Positions 35,201-50,200 of a stretch of DNA of 64,000 nt are shown here, one piece after another. Under the pieces are notes generated by a model. The model ran no database searches. It was not told the DNA's origin and saw only the letters and a program-made list of their open reading frames with translations. The translations under genes and the position numbers were made by a program. The DNA is from Hydractinia symbiolongicarpus (Eukaryota; Cnidaria; Hydrozoa; Anthoathecata; Hydractiniidae): NCBI RefSeq assembly GCF_029227915.1, contig NC_079883.1:28460001-28524000 (forward strand). Reading direction: 5' to 3'. Each line of letters begins with the position of its first letter. Position 1 is the first letter of the stretch.

Positions 35201-38200
35201 CAGAAACGACAAAAAATCTAAACAAACCTGCAGTAGGTATTTCGATATCTTGTGTCTGTTGAACATTAGTTCGACCGGGTCTGGGATCAAATGCTGGAAC
35301 CAAGGCAGCATGTTGACACTTCAGGACGAGGTCATCATCCCACATTTTACGTTGATGATCGTAATGTCTTTCGTGGTGGCGAGTCTAAAGACAAGTTTCA
35401 AAAACGTTACATATTCTATATCAAAACGTGGTGTCAACAATAATGCATAAAAGTGTCAAGGTAAAAGTGACGATTCGTCTCATCGAAAGCAGTGTAAGAT
35501 ATCAGTCATAGAAAGTTTTTTTTAGTTGAAATCGGGACGACTGAAGTACCAAGGTTTGCGTCCGAATCCTACTAACATATTGTAGGAAGCACTTACATAT
35601 TAAAAGATACCAACCTCAATCCTTAACAGTCTATATTAATAATATCTGTCCTGTCTGTATGCGAGACAAAGTCGTGCTACGGACACACAAAATAGTAAAT
35701 GTAATCTATTTTTATCAACTTTGCTGCAAAAGGAAAATATCTGTGGAATTTTCACAGGCTGACGATTTGTTGATAAAATATAAATTTCCACTACTAAGAA
35801 CAAGATCAGAATCCGAAACTAAACGAAACAAAAAAAAACACTGCTGGAAAATCCCGAAATATTTCTGCAAGTGAGAAAGTCTTTTCCCATGAAGTTCGCT
35901 TTATGCCGCTGGGACTCGCTCAGAGAAAAAAAAAACAAGGAGTGTTTGCGATATTTTTTAAATATGCAGTTGGTAACAATTATAAACACCCACTTTGTGA
36001 TTTCAGGGAAAACAACGACTTTGCTAAATCACGAGCCCTCAAAATTTAAATTTACACTTACAAACCATCACTCACTAAAAAAAGCTAAAAAGTTTTATCC
36101 TCCTTCAGCGAATACTTCAGAAATAATACTTATTGGACAAAACTTACATGCATGGGTTCATACATGTCCTCTGCTTCGTTTTCATCATCATTTTCTATGT
36201 CATCAAAGTCATCATCATCGTCTTCATCATCGTCATCCTCATCTTCGTCCTCGTTGTCACCATCGTCTATATCCATCATCACTTCACTGCTAAACAAAGA
36301 ACAAATAGCTTTACTCTCACAAATGTCATACACATACTTTTACACTGTCTTCATGTCAATAATAGCAAGTTGAGAGTTCCTCACCTGACATATATAAAAT
36401 AAAAATCAGCCAAAGAAAAAAGAAATCCGAACTAAAAGTTACCTTGCTTTTTCTTTAGTTGAATATTCTAAATCGGCCTTCATAGCTTCTGAAATCTTTG
36501 CAACGTTTTCATCGACCTTTGGTGTGGATATCTTACTTTGTAGTGTGTTATCGCCATCCTTCTTTCGGTGAACCTCAAGGATTTCTTCCAGGGTATACAT
36601 GCGTTTGTCTTCCTCGTTGCTCTTATTGCTTTCACTAGAATCGCAGTGTGCCTCCTTCTTGTCAGTTGATTTAGAGGTCAAACTCTCACTTGTATCAGTA
36701 GGTTTAGTTGGTATAATCTCACTGGAGACATTGGAGTCAGCTGTCAAGTCAGTACTACATCCAGTTGGTTGTGCAGTATGATCTGTAGTAGGGTTTTTGA
36801 TATCTGCACCTTCACTATCTTTTCCAGGGGGATTACTTTCCAAATCATGGGTAGTGGACACCTCTGAAGTAGCATCTGAAGTGTCAGTACTTTGTGAGGG
36901 TTGTTTTGGGTCAGCAGTAGCAGACTTTTTCTTAATATGAGAATGAAATTCTAAGTTCATGCCTGGCTCAGTATTGTCATCACCTGATTCAGATTTTTTA
37001 GAATTATCAAGGGACGTTTTTTTGTCAAGCACAGTATTGTTTCTATCAACATTCACATCTTTACTATCTTCGTTTTGACCATCTGACATAATAGTATTAA
37101 GTAAATCGCTCATTTTTTCACTGTGTTGACCCTTATGACCAGATAAAAGTTGTAATGCTTGCATTGTCATTCTGTCAATATCTTTTATGTCTTCGTCACC
37201 AGCAACTAATTGCAACATAGATTTCACAGCCTCTTCTGATACCTCTTTAGGTGATGAAATGTCTGTTTCGAGTGTCGAGGTATTGTCATAGTTATCTCTG
37301 TAGTCCTTGTCTATTAGAATGTTATCTAATTCCTTACTTTCTGCCAGTAGCTTCGTTATTTCATTTTCCGTTTCACTTTCATTACCTTGTTCTATTAGCA
37401 TCGAACCGGTCTGTGTCTTCTCTCTATCTGCATGTGGTGTATCGTCACCATTATCGCCATCGTCATCATCGCTCTGACTGCATTCGTTATCATTTTCATC
37501 ATTCAATATAGCAATAACATTAGGCTCTAAGGTGCTATGATTATCATTTAAAAAGTTATTTTCTGCAACAGTGAATAAATTTTCACTCTGAGCTGCAGCA
37601 AAATCATCATCAAGGTTTCCAGAGGGGAAATTACCATTTGATTCACTCGCAGGATCTGTTAAAGTCATGGCTTCGAGGACTTCCGACATTGACGAGGTTA
37701 TTTTTTTAATTTGAGTCAAACATTCCTCTTTGGACATATTCATAGAATCAAAATCTTTATCAGATGCAGCTGTCGTGGATTCTAAAGTTAAATTACTTTC
37801 GTTGTCTACCGTTGAAGTATGATCTTCTTTTTTATCTGATATCATGTCATCTGTGGCAGTTGCTACAGATTCTTTAGTTATTGTTTCATCTGTTTCATTT
37901 ACTATAGCTTCCGCTACAACAGGAACACTTAATTCGGACGGAGGGGATTGGCTTTCTCTAGATCCCTGTGCACTTGGTGTTGGTCGAGATCGTGATGGTT
38001 CAAGTAAGGTGTTTCTAAATGACTGCGTTGCTAAACGAAGTTGATCCACACGCATGCTGGCTGCTTCTGCCAAGGCATTAGCTACTAAATCTGATGACGA
38101 ACTGTCTAATAAATCCTCCACTGCCATTAAAAAACGTAAATTAGCTAAATCAACCTCAGAGCCAGCAGAGTTATTTTCAGTTGAGAGTGGATCATCACCT

Positions 38201-41200
38201 TTATTCAGATCTTCTTTGGTTTTCTTGTCTGTAGTTGTGTCTGACGCCCGCTTTCCAAATGACATCACAACTTGTTTTAACGCATTATCGAGTGTCGTTT
38301 GATGCAAAGCCTTATTATTTTCGTTCTTTCCTCTTTTCTCAGCCTCCAACATGGCCGCCTGAACGGCTGGATCAGATATGTCTACAACTTTCACATTGAA
38401 TGCATTTTCTTCGTTTGTTTTAGCAGCTGAAGAACTTTGTGGCCACGTGACATCAACCCATCCTACACAAAATAATTTATTGACATAACGTTTTAAATGC
38501 GAGATAAACATAATAATAATAACATGAGAGTAATAACAAGAGAGAACAAAATTTAAAATTAGTCAAAAACATTCACAAGTCATACCAGTGTTGTTCTTGT
38601 TTTCTTCTGCCATTGCCTTAGCGCGAGCATGTTCCCGTAATAACTTCCAATCAGAACCTTCCTTAGCACCTAGTGCCATGTGCCTCAGCATTTGTGAACG
38701 AAAAACTCTTCTCTGTCGTTTCAGAGTGCTCTCAGTTTCGACTACTGCTGGTGCTTCAAAATATGAATTAGATGAAAAACATTAAAGACAGTAAATCAGT
38801 AACACCAAAAATCACATAAAATATTGATACAATATATGTACCTTTAACCTGCTCCATAACTCCTGTTACTTTTCCATAAACTTCTAACCCAGATACAGAT
38901 AAATAATACGTTTGACGGCTTGCGTTTGGACCGTTCTGTTGAATACGCAACATATTCCATCCGTCCTTTACATCCTTTAATTCTTCTGGCATTTCCAATT
39001 GCCATGTCGATGTTGAACTAAGCGAAACAGAAATTAAGGTATTGAAATTTCATTCATTGTTTAAACTAATTTACGAAGAAAAAACACATACCCTGGCTCT
39101 TGAAGTGACTCGTCATTTTCATGTGTTTTTAAAGTACTCCATGTTGTACCATCCTTGGACATTTGAAACAGCCAATTTCGCAGAGCAGACCTGTATATAT
39201 AAAAATAATTATAAAAAACAGAAGCACTTCGTGAAGGAAGTGTGATCATAATCTAATGTGAAATACAAAGGTTTTGAAAGAAATAATACAATAATAACCG
39301 ATTACCCCGGGCTGTACCGCAAAATATCGCCTGAGGTCTAAGTGACGACAGAGCTTTTGAGGTTGGCGTAATGACTTAGGGGGGATATTTACGACGCTAA
39401 ATCTGAGTACTTTAACAGTAAAACTTGACATTGTTGTTGTTTAAATGTTGTCATCCATAAATGTTAGATAGATAAATATTTCCAATGCTTCTTGAAACTT
39501 GTTTTTTTTTTCATGCTTGTTTACATTTTAGGCTACCATTTTTCTTGATAACAGGCAATACCGTTTCATATCGTCCCGTCGTAAAGAGCGCTAAGCCAAT
39601 CCGAATGCCTAAAAACCCGTACTGGCCGCTTACAAAATCCAGACAGTTAACACATGAACTACTGACCTTCCATAACCTCTGGAGTGTCTTAAGGTATAAG
39701 CTGTAGGTATGACATTCACACCAAGATCAACCATAAACCAAGCAGATCTAAAATATTTACATAGCATTGAAACTTTCTTCAATCAATTAAGATATCAATT
39801 TAACATTTATCAAAATTACCTAAGTAGTATGTCGCTACTTACTTGTCGTCATTGGTATGGCAGTTAACTGCAGCTGAATCTCTACTGATAACATCCTCCA
39901 AACGACCGTAAGGTAAACTTCTTCCTTCAGAAGCACTTACATTGACAATATTGTGTCGTGCTGGGTTCACCCAGTCTTTGACAGTTCTACAAAACATCAT
40001 AAATTAACGAATAAAACGCCCATCGCAGTCGTAAAAATATTATGTTAATAGCAATTGCTCAAGTAAGCACATAGATATTTATGTATAAATTAAAAACACT
40101 AATAATTCAAAATGGGTAAATTTAAAATAGATGGAAAGAGATAATTTTTTTGTGACAAATGTTTTTCCTACAAATGTCCACAAAATATATTGAGACAACG
40201 CAGCAAATTTCAAAGCTCCACACCACAAGTAATAATATACACGTTTTTTTATAAGCAACACTTAAGCAACACGAGGCTGAAATTTCATGAAATTTGAAGC
40301 AACTAAATAGCAACAAGCCAGCCTTAGTTGTAATACAATCCACATAAAGTTTAAACAATTTATATTCATTCCCAGGACTTCTTTCCTTTACACTTATGCC
40401 AGACTCTTAACAGAAGAGAAAAAGCATGATATAAGCGTGATGAAAAGAAGTTCTAGGACAGAGGTTGGAAATAACTGGTTATTTCACTTGGGATATTTAA
40501 GCTTTTTCCTAAGAAAAACAACAACATTATTTTCAATAAAAGACTGAATAAACACCTGGGCTAAAAACCTTGATATTTAATAAGCATTTACGATCAACAT
40601 TGATAAAACCTGCTAGTCCTAAAAAAACTGTGGTTTCACGCAAAAAAAGAAAAGAAAATTATTTCGTTTTTTCTGCAGAATTTTTGTCATACAGTTAAAA
40701 AAAACCTTTTAGAGAAACTTTGCCATGACATTGGGAAAAACAAATCTCAATTTTCCAAATTTATCAGGAACAAACAAACTTACTTTCCATTAGTTCCAAG
40801 CCAATAAATAATTCCATTTTCATCAAAATCTTGCTCATAAGTGAATACAAGGGGTTCATTGTTTTCTTTAAAATACTTCATAAATTCAAACGAATCGCGT
40901 TCATAATCAAACCATTGTTTAGCTACCTAAAGATATTGTATATAATATGGCAATGCATTTAAACTAGAATTGTCATCTATAATAAAAATACTCATATTCT
41001 GTACGCCACATTAAGTGATGTCGTGCTAGAAATAGCAATCCTAAGACAGGTGAAAATCTGAGGACCAGCGGACCCATGGAGGTATAAACTATCACACGGT
41101 ATTTCAAGCACTCGCGCAACAAGGAAGCCGTTGAAAATAATATATGCACTAATAATTACAACTTACAGCTTTTAGCAGATACTTTTCAACCTCTTTAACG

Positions 41201-44200
41201 GTCGTTAATGGTTCCATCTTAATAAATCGACCAGTTCGGTCAATGAAATTCCCTGATTTATGACCTCTTTCCAGTTTAAATCGTAAACGGCGCAGTAAAA
41301 TCTAATAATATATAGAACTGAATAGTCAATAAAGAAGTATATACTGAGATAAAGCTGTACAAAACTAGCCTTTACTTTGGCTTTACTTTAAGATGGTGTA
41401 ACGTAAGTAACAGGAAGTTTTAATGTCCTTGGGGATTCCATGCCCTCCGACTGTAACTATGTTAACCGCCAGAGATACATATAGACTTGCTCTAAAAATT
41501 AAAAAAAGGGATAACATACATACCTGCAAACCTGATCCACCTCCAAGCCCTTCATATGTCAGTACTGGTAATCGCTCAGTGGACTCGAGTACCATGATTA
41601 ACTTTCTCACCAAAGTCACAGCCGGGCTATATAAATGTAAACTACACAAAAAATACAACGAAATGTTCACATATCTATCGCTGCATCTTGTTTAATTTTC
41701 AAAAAAACAACAAAGTTGGTCTACCACCCTGTTAAAAATCAGTTTTGGCAGCTCTATTTTTATAAAAAACTTGGGTTTTAATATTATTTTAAGCTCAAGA
41801 AAAATGATCAGGTAAAATAAACTAAATTTTGAAGCTTTTACCTTTCATCAGATGATACTTGTTTTGAAGCTTGGCCAAACACATTTTTAAACACCTCAAC
41901 TGCATATGAATGCTCTTTCATCATGGATAAACTGCTGGACACAGGAAGAGCCTAATGATAAAAATGTTTGTGAATTTTATACTATACATAATAACGCTGA
42001 CATGTAATAGAAATTCAATTGTTTACACTAAATAAATAAAAACTTAAATGATCAAGAAAGCAAAAAATAACTTCATAATATATGTTTACTTTATTGAGAC
42101 AGTTATTTAGAGCAGTAACCAATCCACTTGTTTGAATCTCGTAAGATGATAACATGCTTTCTTCTTTTAGAAGGGTACACAATTCTTGTAGAGCTTCATA
42201 AACTTCTTTCTTTTTCTCCTCTAGGAATGGCTGCAGCAAACAAAATAATAATACTTAATATGCAGGAGAAAACCACTAGTGAATTATTAACTACAATGTC
42301 TACTGGAAGCTGATTACCTCTTCACGGGTCAAATTCTGATGTACTTCTTACTGTTAATTTACCTTATTTCTCTTTGAAAATACAGACGCTAACACTGACT
42401 TATTAGCTTATAAAGTAAAAAATAAAAATGCAGATGTTCTTTCAAGTAGAAGAAATACATAAACTCAGAAGACCAATGGCAGTCTTCAATTCCCCGTTCA
42501 TTTAAAAATTAATCCTTCCAAATTCATATTGGCACTCGCAAACTTTAACTGTTGCTTTCATGTCGGAGCATGTTAGAGCATACAGGTGCGTATAAGAACT
42601 TCTTTCTTTTCCCAAAAAATCTGTATCTTTACTTTTCAGACCTTTATAAATCCCTTTTTGAGAGGGGGTAGTGAATATATGTGTACGTATGCAGGGTTGG
42701 GGGGCAGGGTAATAGCTTAGAAGTGTGTACCAGAGGGAGGGAGGGGGTGTCTTACTTTATGGATGCCCCTTATCATAAAATAAAAAAACATAGGCAAAGG
42801 GAATTTCACATAGGTAGATTTGAAATAAATTCAATAAACAAGTTGAAATTACTATTCTAACATTGAATATTAGTAAGTATATATGTCAAAGCAGAAAAAG
42901 TTAAATTTGTTTTACCTCATTAGAGCTGGCACATGAGTTTAAGGTCTCACTAATTTTGTGAAGTGTTGCCATGGCTCCGTGGGGTGTCATATCTGCATCT
43001 TTAAAGTATTTACAATACAGACTGTGTGCCCAGGTAGATAGTTTTTGTCTAATTTGTTCCTTCTTAGATTGAAATTTCTTCCCCGGTTTACCATTCCATG
43101 AAAATGCAAAATCTGGTCCTAGTGGTGAAGAATACATCAATGGTTATAAACAAAATTTTGCAAAGGTAACATTGATCAAACACAATCAAGAAAACACAAC
43201 AAGTAAGGAAATAAGGAAAATTTAAAAACAACACACCTAATGATGTTTCAGCAGTAAACGTATGTTTAGTCCCACGATTTGATTCAAACAAGAATCCAGG
43301 TAGATCTTCTTTCAATATTGTTGCCTGCTGACCATCAGTATTAATTACAACAACTTGGTCATCTGTTTTGCAACTTAATGTCCAGTTTCCAACAGTAATA
43401 CTTTCTGTTTTTGTGGATGATAAAATTGGTTGACTAACTGTACTTGAGGGGACAGCACTTCTTGCACGTTGCAGCTTATCTAAAAATTCGGTTCTACTTT
43501 CAGATGAACTAGAACCACCTTCAGGACTACCACTTGAATACATTGTTGCTAGTTTTCCATCAAGAACGAAACGAAACCATCCATTGCTTCCATTTGATAG
43601 TTCAATTGCACAAAAATCGCTCCATAAATACAGACAATCACGTCCTCGCACAACACACCAGTCATGCCAATGATACGGACGACCTGGCAAGAGTTTGGTG
43701 GCATCCTGTAGCGGTATTGTGCACTCCTCCTAGATACATTAAGGCCATTTTTTTTAATCTGTGGCAATTACCATGAGCAAACATTTGGTTCTTTAGTAGG
43801 TTCCAGAACATTTGAAACTACTTCCAAACTATCTTGTGCAGTACTAGCTATCCAGCTAGAGTCTTAAATTCCTACTAGCAAATAGTGACATATTTTGTTT
43901 GCAGACTGACAAGTTTTAAACTTTTAAACCAGTTTACTTTTAAGTCTTGCTAAAATATGCTTGATAATAGGTTAGACGTAAATAGGACTGATTTTTGCAG
44001 CTATTTAATTTCAAAAAATATGTTTCACAATATTAATCACAAATGATGACAACAAACGTTATCAATTTTTTTTCTAGAATTTTAAAAATTTTAGAGTTGT
44101 GTTAAGAAATTTAATTTAACTAGAAATAAAAAATAGTAAACGCATTCTCCTCTAGTCTGTGGCAAAGATTAACCAATCATTATGCTTTTTTAGTATTTTT

Positions 44201-47200
44201 GAGGGTTTTTATTTTTTGCAGGTGGTATTTTAAAGAAAATATAGCAGGTATTAAATTTTTGAATTTCGGAAAAAATTGAAAAACAAAATTAAAAATAGTA
44301 CCAGGTAGTTTTTTGTTATCAAAAGGCGCATACAAGCATTGATACTTTTCCTTAAAGTCTCTATGTGTCAGGATGATGATGACACATGTGTATATAAAAT
44401 TTTATGTTATGCAATATTCTTTTTTAAAAGAATTTATTTGCTGTTATGGGATAGACTGTTTTTGGAGGAGGAATTTTAGAATATTATAGTTTAAGGAACA
44501 AAATATTTTCCTTTTTCCTTTTTTGAAACCCAAAAAATTAACCATTAACAGAGAAAAAAAATATTCTTACAAACTACCAAACTACTACTAAGTGGGTAAA
44601 AAAAACAGAAAAAAACAAAGAAAATTCAAAATACCTTTTGAACTATACCATCAATTAAATCCTCTTGGCCAACTTCTTCAGATTCATTGGACATCTCTGT
44701 TATTCTTTGTAAGACACCAAGCCGTATGAAATGAATTAAAAATATGTTTGGCCCTTTACTCATTAAATCTTGCACACAATGAAAAGCTGACAAATGTCCT
44801 TCATCGTCACCCTAAAAAATCATCCAATTTATAGACTGTCCTTAGACAAAGTTTGGCTTCTTGTCTGTGGTAGTGGGTTTTTTTCTGGATAAAAACCAGC
44901 CAAAAATTTGATCAAACTTTTAATGCTTTTACCAAACACATAAGAATTTTTAAACTGTTTTTCATAGACAAAACACAAAAAACATCAAGAGATACGATGT
45001 TGAAAAAAACAATTTTTAAAAGTCATGATTTTTTTGTCAATCCACAGACAGAATACAAACATTATTTTAAGACGGTCTTATAAACAAAACATTAAAAAGT
45101 TAACAGGCAGATCATTAAAAAAAATAACACACTTTTGCTTGTGACAATTACCCTAAAAGTGACTCCAATCAATAATTAAAATATGGTGACAGCTATAAAC
45201 TCAAAACTCATACTCACTTCAGCATTAAGAGCAGTAGCAATGACATCAACCAAGAGTGGAGCAACATTTCCTGACACTAAATCTTCCATCATAGACACTG
45301 GTATATAGTGAATCATCTTCTTTAAAATTGACAGAGTAGCTTTTTTAATGGAAGGTACTAAAGAAGCTTGGTATGTGTTAGCAAATACTGGAACAAGCCT
45401 CTTCACATAAACAGGTGCCATTTCGGGATCACCTTTTACAGTAACAACATCTGTATCCTGTTCCGGTTCAGTTTCAACTGTATCTCCCCCAGACTTCCCA
45501 CTTTCCTCAGTTCCTTCTGATTTTTTCGTTTTTGTATTTTCTGTAACAATGGGCACTTCTGTGGGTGGAGGTTCTGAAGAAGCTGCCATCCATTCTCCTA
45601 AAATCAAAAGATAATCCCACAACATGAATACCAAATAAAATCTGTTACAAATTATACGGCAGATTTCTTTAGCTATTTTATAGCTATAGCCAAATTAGAA
45701 CTCTAGCAGACTCACATAACATATAATAACATCACTGAATTTAAACAATTGCCAAGATATATTGCACTTTCAATCTTGAAAAAGACTGGTGACCAGAAAT
45801 TCTTTTTTTAAAAAAAAAATCAGCAGCGAAATAAGCAGGGTGCCAAAAACAGAAACCAACAAAGTGTATACCCCATCCCTGCTAGTTTTTCTACAAATTT
45901 TACTTTAAAATAAGAATAAATACTCTATCAGGGGGTTAAATATACAGATGAAAACAAGATGTCTTTAAAGCATGTCTGCAACCACTGCCCCATAACCTGA
46001 AATATACCTTTTTAAGCATTTACCTGGAGACTGCAAAATACGAACTACTTCTTTATGCCCTTCGTCATTTCTTTCACGGGCCTTGTCAAGTGGAGTTTTG
46101 CTATCTTCATCCCGCAACTCAGGATTTGCACCATTAAGAAGTAAAACCTAAAATTATGTAAAATGAACATTTTACACAGTAAGTAATGCTGCTATATTAG
46201 AAGTCAAAAAAAAATATCAATCACAAATGTAAACACAACTGTAAGTAGAATCTTATACAGATCCAATAAAAATAACAAAACATCAAGTACACATGTTGAT
46301 CAGGTTTTACATACACAATATAATCAGGTAAATGGAAGGGCAGATTAGTTCCAACCTTGTTTGCAAACTTCGCCCACCTGAAGGTTTGTCAGTAGGGTTT
46401 GATTAAAAATATGATAAAATTTTTAAAACAAACAAAATATGCATGCAATACATACAAAACCCAAGAAAAAAACACATAAAAAATACATGTTGGAGTGTTA
46501 CACACCTAAAAAAAACACAATAAAATGAGAAGACTGGAAGCTAAATTAAAAAATCTTATAACAAAATATTTTTTGAAGCAAAATCACTTCTTGAAAATGG
46601 ATTGTGTACAGTGAGGTCACTCCTTGAAAAATGGATTGTATAAAAATATAAACACAATACCTTAGCAACAGCTGGTCTACCAAAACAAGCAGCATAGTGC
46701 AAAGACGATGATCGTTGTCCACGATTAACATCAGCACCTCGTTGACATAAAAATTCAACCTAAAAAAATATGTGTTTTTCTCAAATGCCTTATAACAAAT
46801 AGCAAGAATAATAAAAAATATTTGGATGGTTAGTTCTAATGTTTTGAAAGATTTCATGCAACTTAAGAAACCATTTAAAGGACTGTTAATTATGGAGGTG
46901 GGCTGGCTCCACTTGCTGGGCTGATTTTTGGATTGTGTTTTATGCAAAAATTTTGGTTAGGTGGGCTGGCTTTGAACAATAAAACACTAAACAAATTGTT
47001 ATAACAGAAGTAATAAATCTTGTGAGCATAAAAAAACATCTTGCCTAGGCGGTTGCCTTGGTCGACTGTGCTTACATGGGATAAATTCATCCTGTCTGTG
47101 CTAGGATCTTGGCAAATTCAATCAAAATTTAGGCAACGCTTTCTGACTAACTCATTTAAGCGTGTTTTACTTTTAGTAAAGGTTAATTACAGTAACTGAG

Positions 47201-50200
47201 ATCTCACCCAGCTCAGCAAACCTGGTCAACCGGACCATTACATTACAAAGTAAACGCAAATAGAATACAATTGTTTATAATATATTATTGTACCATTTCC
47301 AATGTTCCGAAAGCTGATGCCCAATTTAAAAGTGTTTGTCCCACATCATCCATGAAATTCACATCAAAAGTACCTAAAAAAGTTAACAACACAATTAATT
47401 CTATGTTCAATAGTTTCGTTATGTCAAAAAAACAAACATAATATGATATCTACTAAAACATTGCACTATGAATTATGCAAAAAGTATTAGCTTAGCCTTA
47501 CTTGAATCTATAGCTTCCATGAGAGCATCCGTATCTTTGCTTCTGATACAATCAATCAACTGTCGATGAGATTTATCTCCAGCACTGTCTGTCTTACGAA
47601 GAGTACTTAACGAACCTCGAGTTGTAGTTAAAGTTGATTTTGGTAAGGCATCTCTTCCTTCAAATAATAAAACTAGAAGAAGGTCAACGAGTCTCATTGT
47701 GTCAAGCACACACCTTTCATCCCCTTTCATAGCAGTTTCGATAGCATCAGGAAGACTTGATCGTAACAAATCCTAAACATGAAGGTGTTGAAATGTTTAC
47801 TTAATTGTCCATGAAATGTCAAATTTATACTTGCAACATATCCATGCACTATCTGATTATGTGAATACATTATCATTACACTTCTACATATGTATCACAC
47901 TGCACCTAAGTACAAATATTGCATTTTAACTATATTAATTCTGTCGTAATCAAATGCTCAGTAACAGCTACAACTAACTTTTAAACTTTATAGAATATGT
48001 TTTTAGTATTTTAGCACTTTCCCGATTTAATAAGGTCAACTACTTTTGTTCACTTTCATATCACACAATAAAGACAGTGATGTGCTAAACACACAATATT
48101 TCTAAAGTTTAATTGGCACTACTATGTTCACATTAGTGACAACATTACTATTCCAAAAAACATATAGGAAAGTATATACATAATAATTTCATTATTAGTT
48201 CCCAGACTTACGTGTGTGACTGTTGGAGAACCACGACACAACATTGATAAGACACTAACAATAATTGAAACATTTCCAGAACTACTTCGAGATTCTGTCA
48301 TGCTTGCATTAAGATTAGTTGATGTATTTAAATTGCAAGCTAATGCAGAGCTGACAAGTTTTTTTAACAGTTCTTCAGTCAAGCCATGCTTGGCAAGGGG
48401 TGCAGGGTCAACACCACGACGAGTAAACCGATCTGCCAAGCAAGCGAAACATTTGAGTGCCACATCTGCTACCTATGAAAGAGAATGATTGAAAAAATTA
48501 TACATCTGGTGAATTCCATGGTATTTTGAGATAAAAAGGGACACTAAAAGATTAGGAGCGGAAAGTGAGAGGTAATAAACTTTATTTGTTGATAGGTTAT
48601 TGATAAACCATTGAAAGTTAGAGTTAACTATTTGGTGAATTCCATGGAAAATTAGATAAAAAGAGAGACTAATATTTTAAGGCCACAAAGTAAGAGGTAA
48701 CAATTTTATTTCTTGAGATATTACTGATAAACCATTGAAAGTTAGAGCTTACTTTCAATGGTTTAATTTTTGCTGCCTCCAAAATGTTAACTAGATCAGC
48801 CTAGATTTACAATTTGTCCAATGAAAGAATGGCTAAGCAATCTACAATCTTGGACAAGCCATTAAAACAAAGGCAGTTTTTTCATATTTTTCAAATATGG
48901 ACAAAAGTGTCAAACACTTAGTTAACATTTTAGAGGCAGCACTAATCAATAGACAATAATGTTTTTCAATTATTAACGTACATAGCTGTCCTCGTGCTGT
49001 AACAATTTAGAAAGTGAATCCATGCATCCTTCCAGCGTTTCATCTGCTGGTTCCATTTTGCTACATAAACGTGCAACAACAGACATTGCAGAATGAAGAG
49101 TATCTTTATGAATTTGTGAACCATACTCTCTAATGAAGGTTAACATGCAATTAAGCCCACCAGCCTCGTAAATGGCACCAGCTTCTCTTGTACACATCAA
49201 CTCAAGAACCTGATAAAAATAAATCAAAATTCTACTGACCTGGCAACATTTTAGGTATACATAGAATGTGCCACAATATGTTTTTCCTTATTTTTACACA
49301 ATTTCTCTTTTAGTAGACATCAGTTCTAACAAATTTATTCATTTATCATAAAACATTTTATGTCACATACAAAATTAACCTATAGTTTAGGTTGGATAAA
49401 AACCTGACTTTGTTTTGACTTTTCTACAGTTTAGTACTTACTTTTACACATTGTTCTGCCAGATCCCTGCTAGTTCTTGAACTAATATCCACAACTACAA
49501 GACGGGTGCATAATGCTTTAACAGCACCGCTCTCATTAACAATTCTTCTTGAACATTCTGCAGAAACGTCAAGATAGTAAGTAATCGCTCTTGCAGTCAC
49601 TTCCAAAATGTTGTCTGGGGCAGTTTCATCCATAAATATATGACATAATGCTGGCAAAAAGGATCGAGGGGGACAACTTAAAGAAGAAATAAAAAGTAAA
49701 TACAAAAATACAGATACTACAGATATTGGACACTTATAATACTCTCATAAACAGGTGAGTGTAAACAGCTTTGTTGTTCTGTTCAATCATCACATCCACA
49801 CATGTTGTAAACAGAACTGGACATGCTGTTTTCAGGTCTTAATATCACAAATGCAGAAGTTTTTATTGCATGCCTGAACACTGTGATAGGAATTCTGCAT
49901 GTACAATTTGCTGCATGTCTAGCCTTTTCTTTATTGACAAGACTGTGTAATGAATATGCATGATAAAAGTGAAACAGTGCTTGTGCCAAAAACGCTAACA
50001 ACGTATGTACGCTAACAAATTATGCATATAAATGAAGCATAATGTTAATCATGGCTCATTTGTGTAGATACAAGAATTCAACTAATATAACTCTACAGGA
50101 AGACCAGCTTGAGGTTCATCGTTAATGCAGTCAAAGGCTTTTTTCATACAGTTTACCATCGCATCCCTCGTTTTCATAAAATAGTTTTGCAAAATGTTAA

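Noticed and set aside
36130-36333. Asp/Glu-rich ORF as a separate small gene
   Set aside because: It is the acidic HECTD1 exon 36148-36289 with intron sequence on both sides.
36439-38511. 690-codon ORF with ATG at 38511
   Set aside because: That ATG is in an intron; the exon starts after the acceptor at 38462 and joins HECTD1 in frame.
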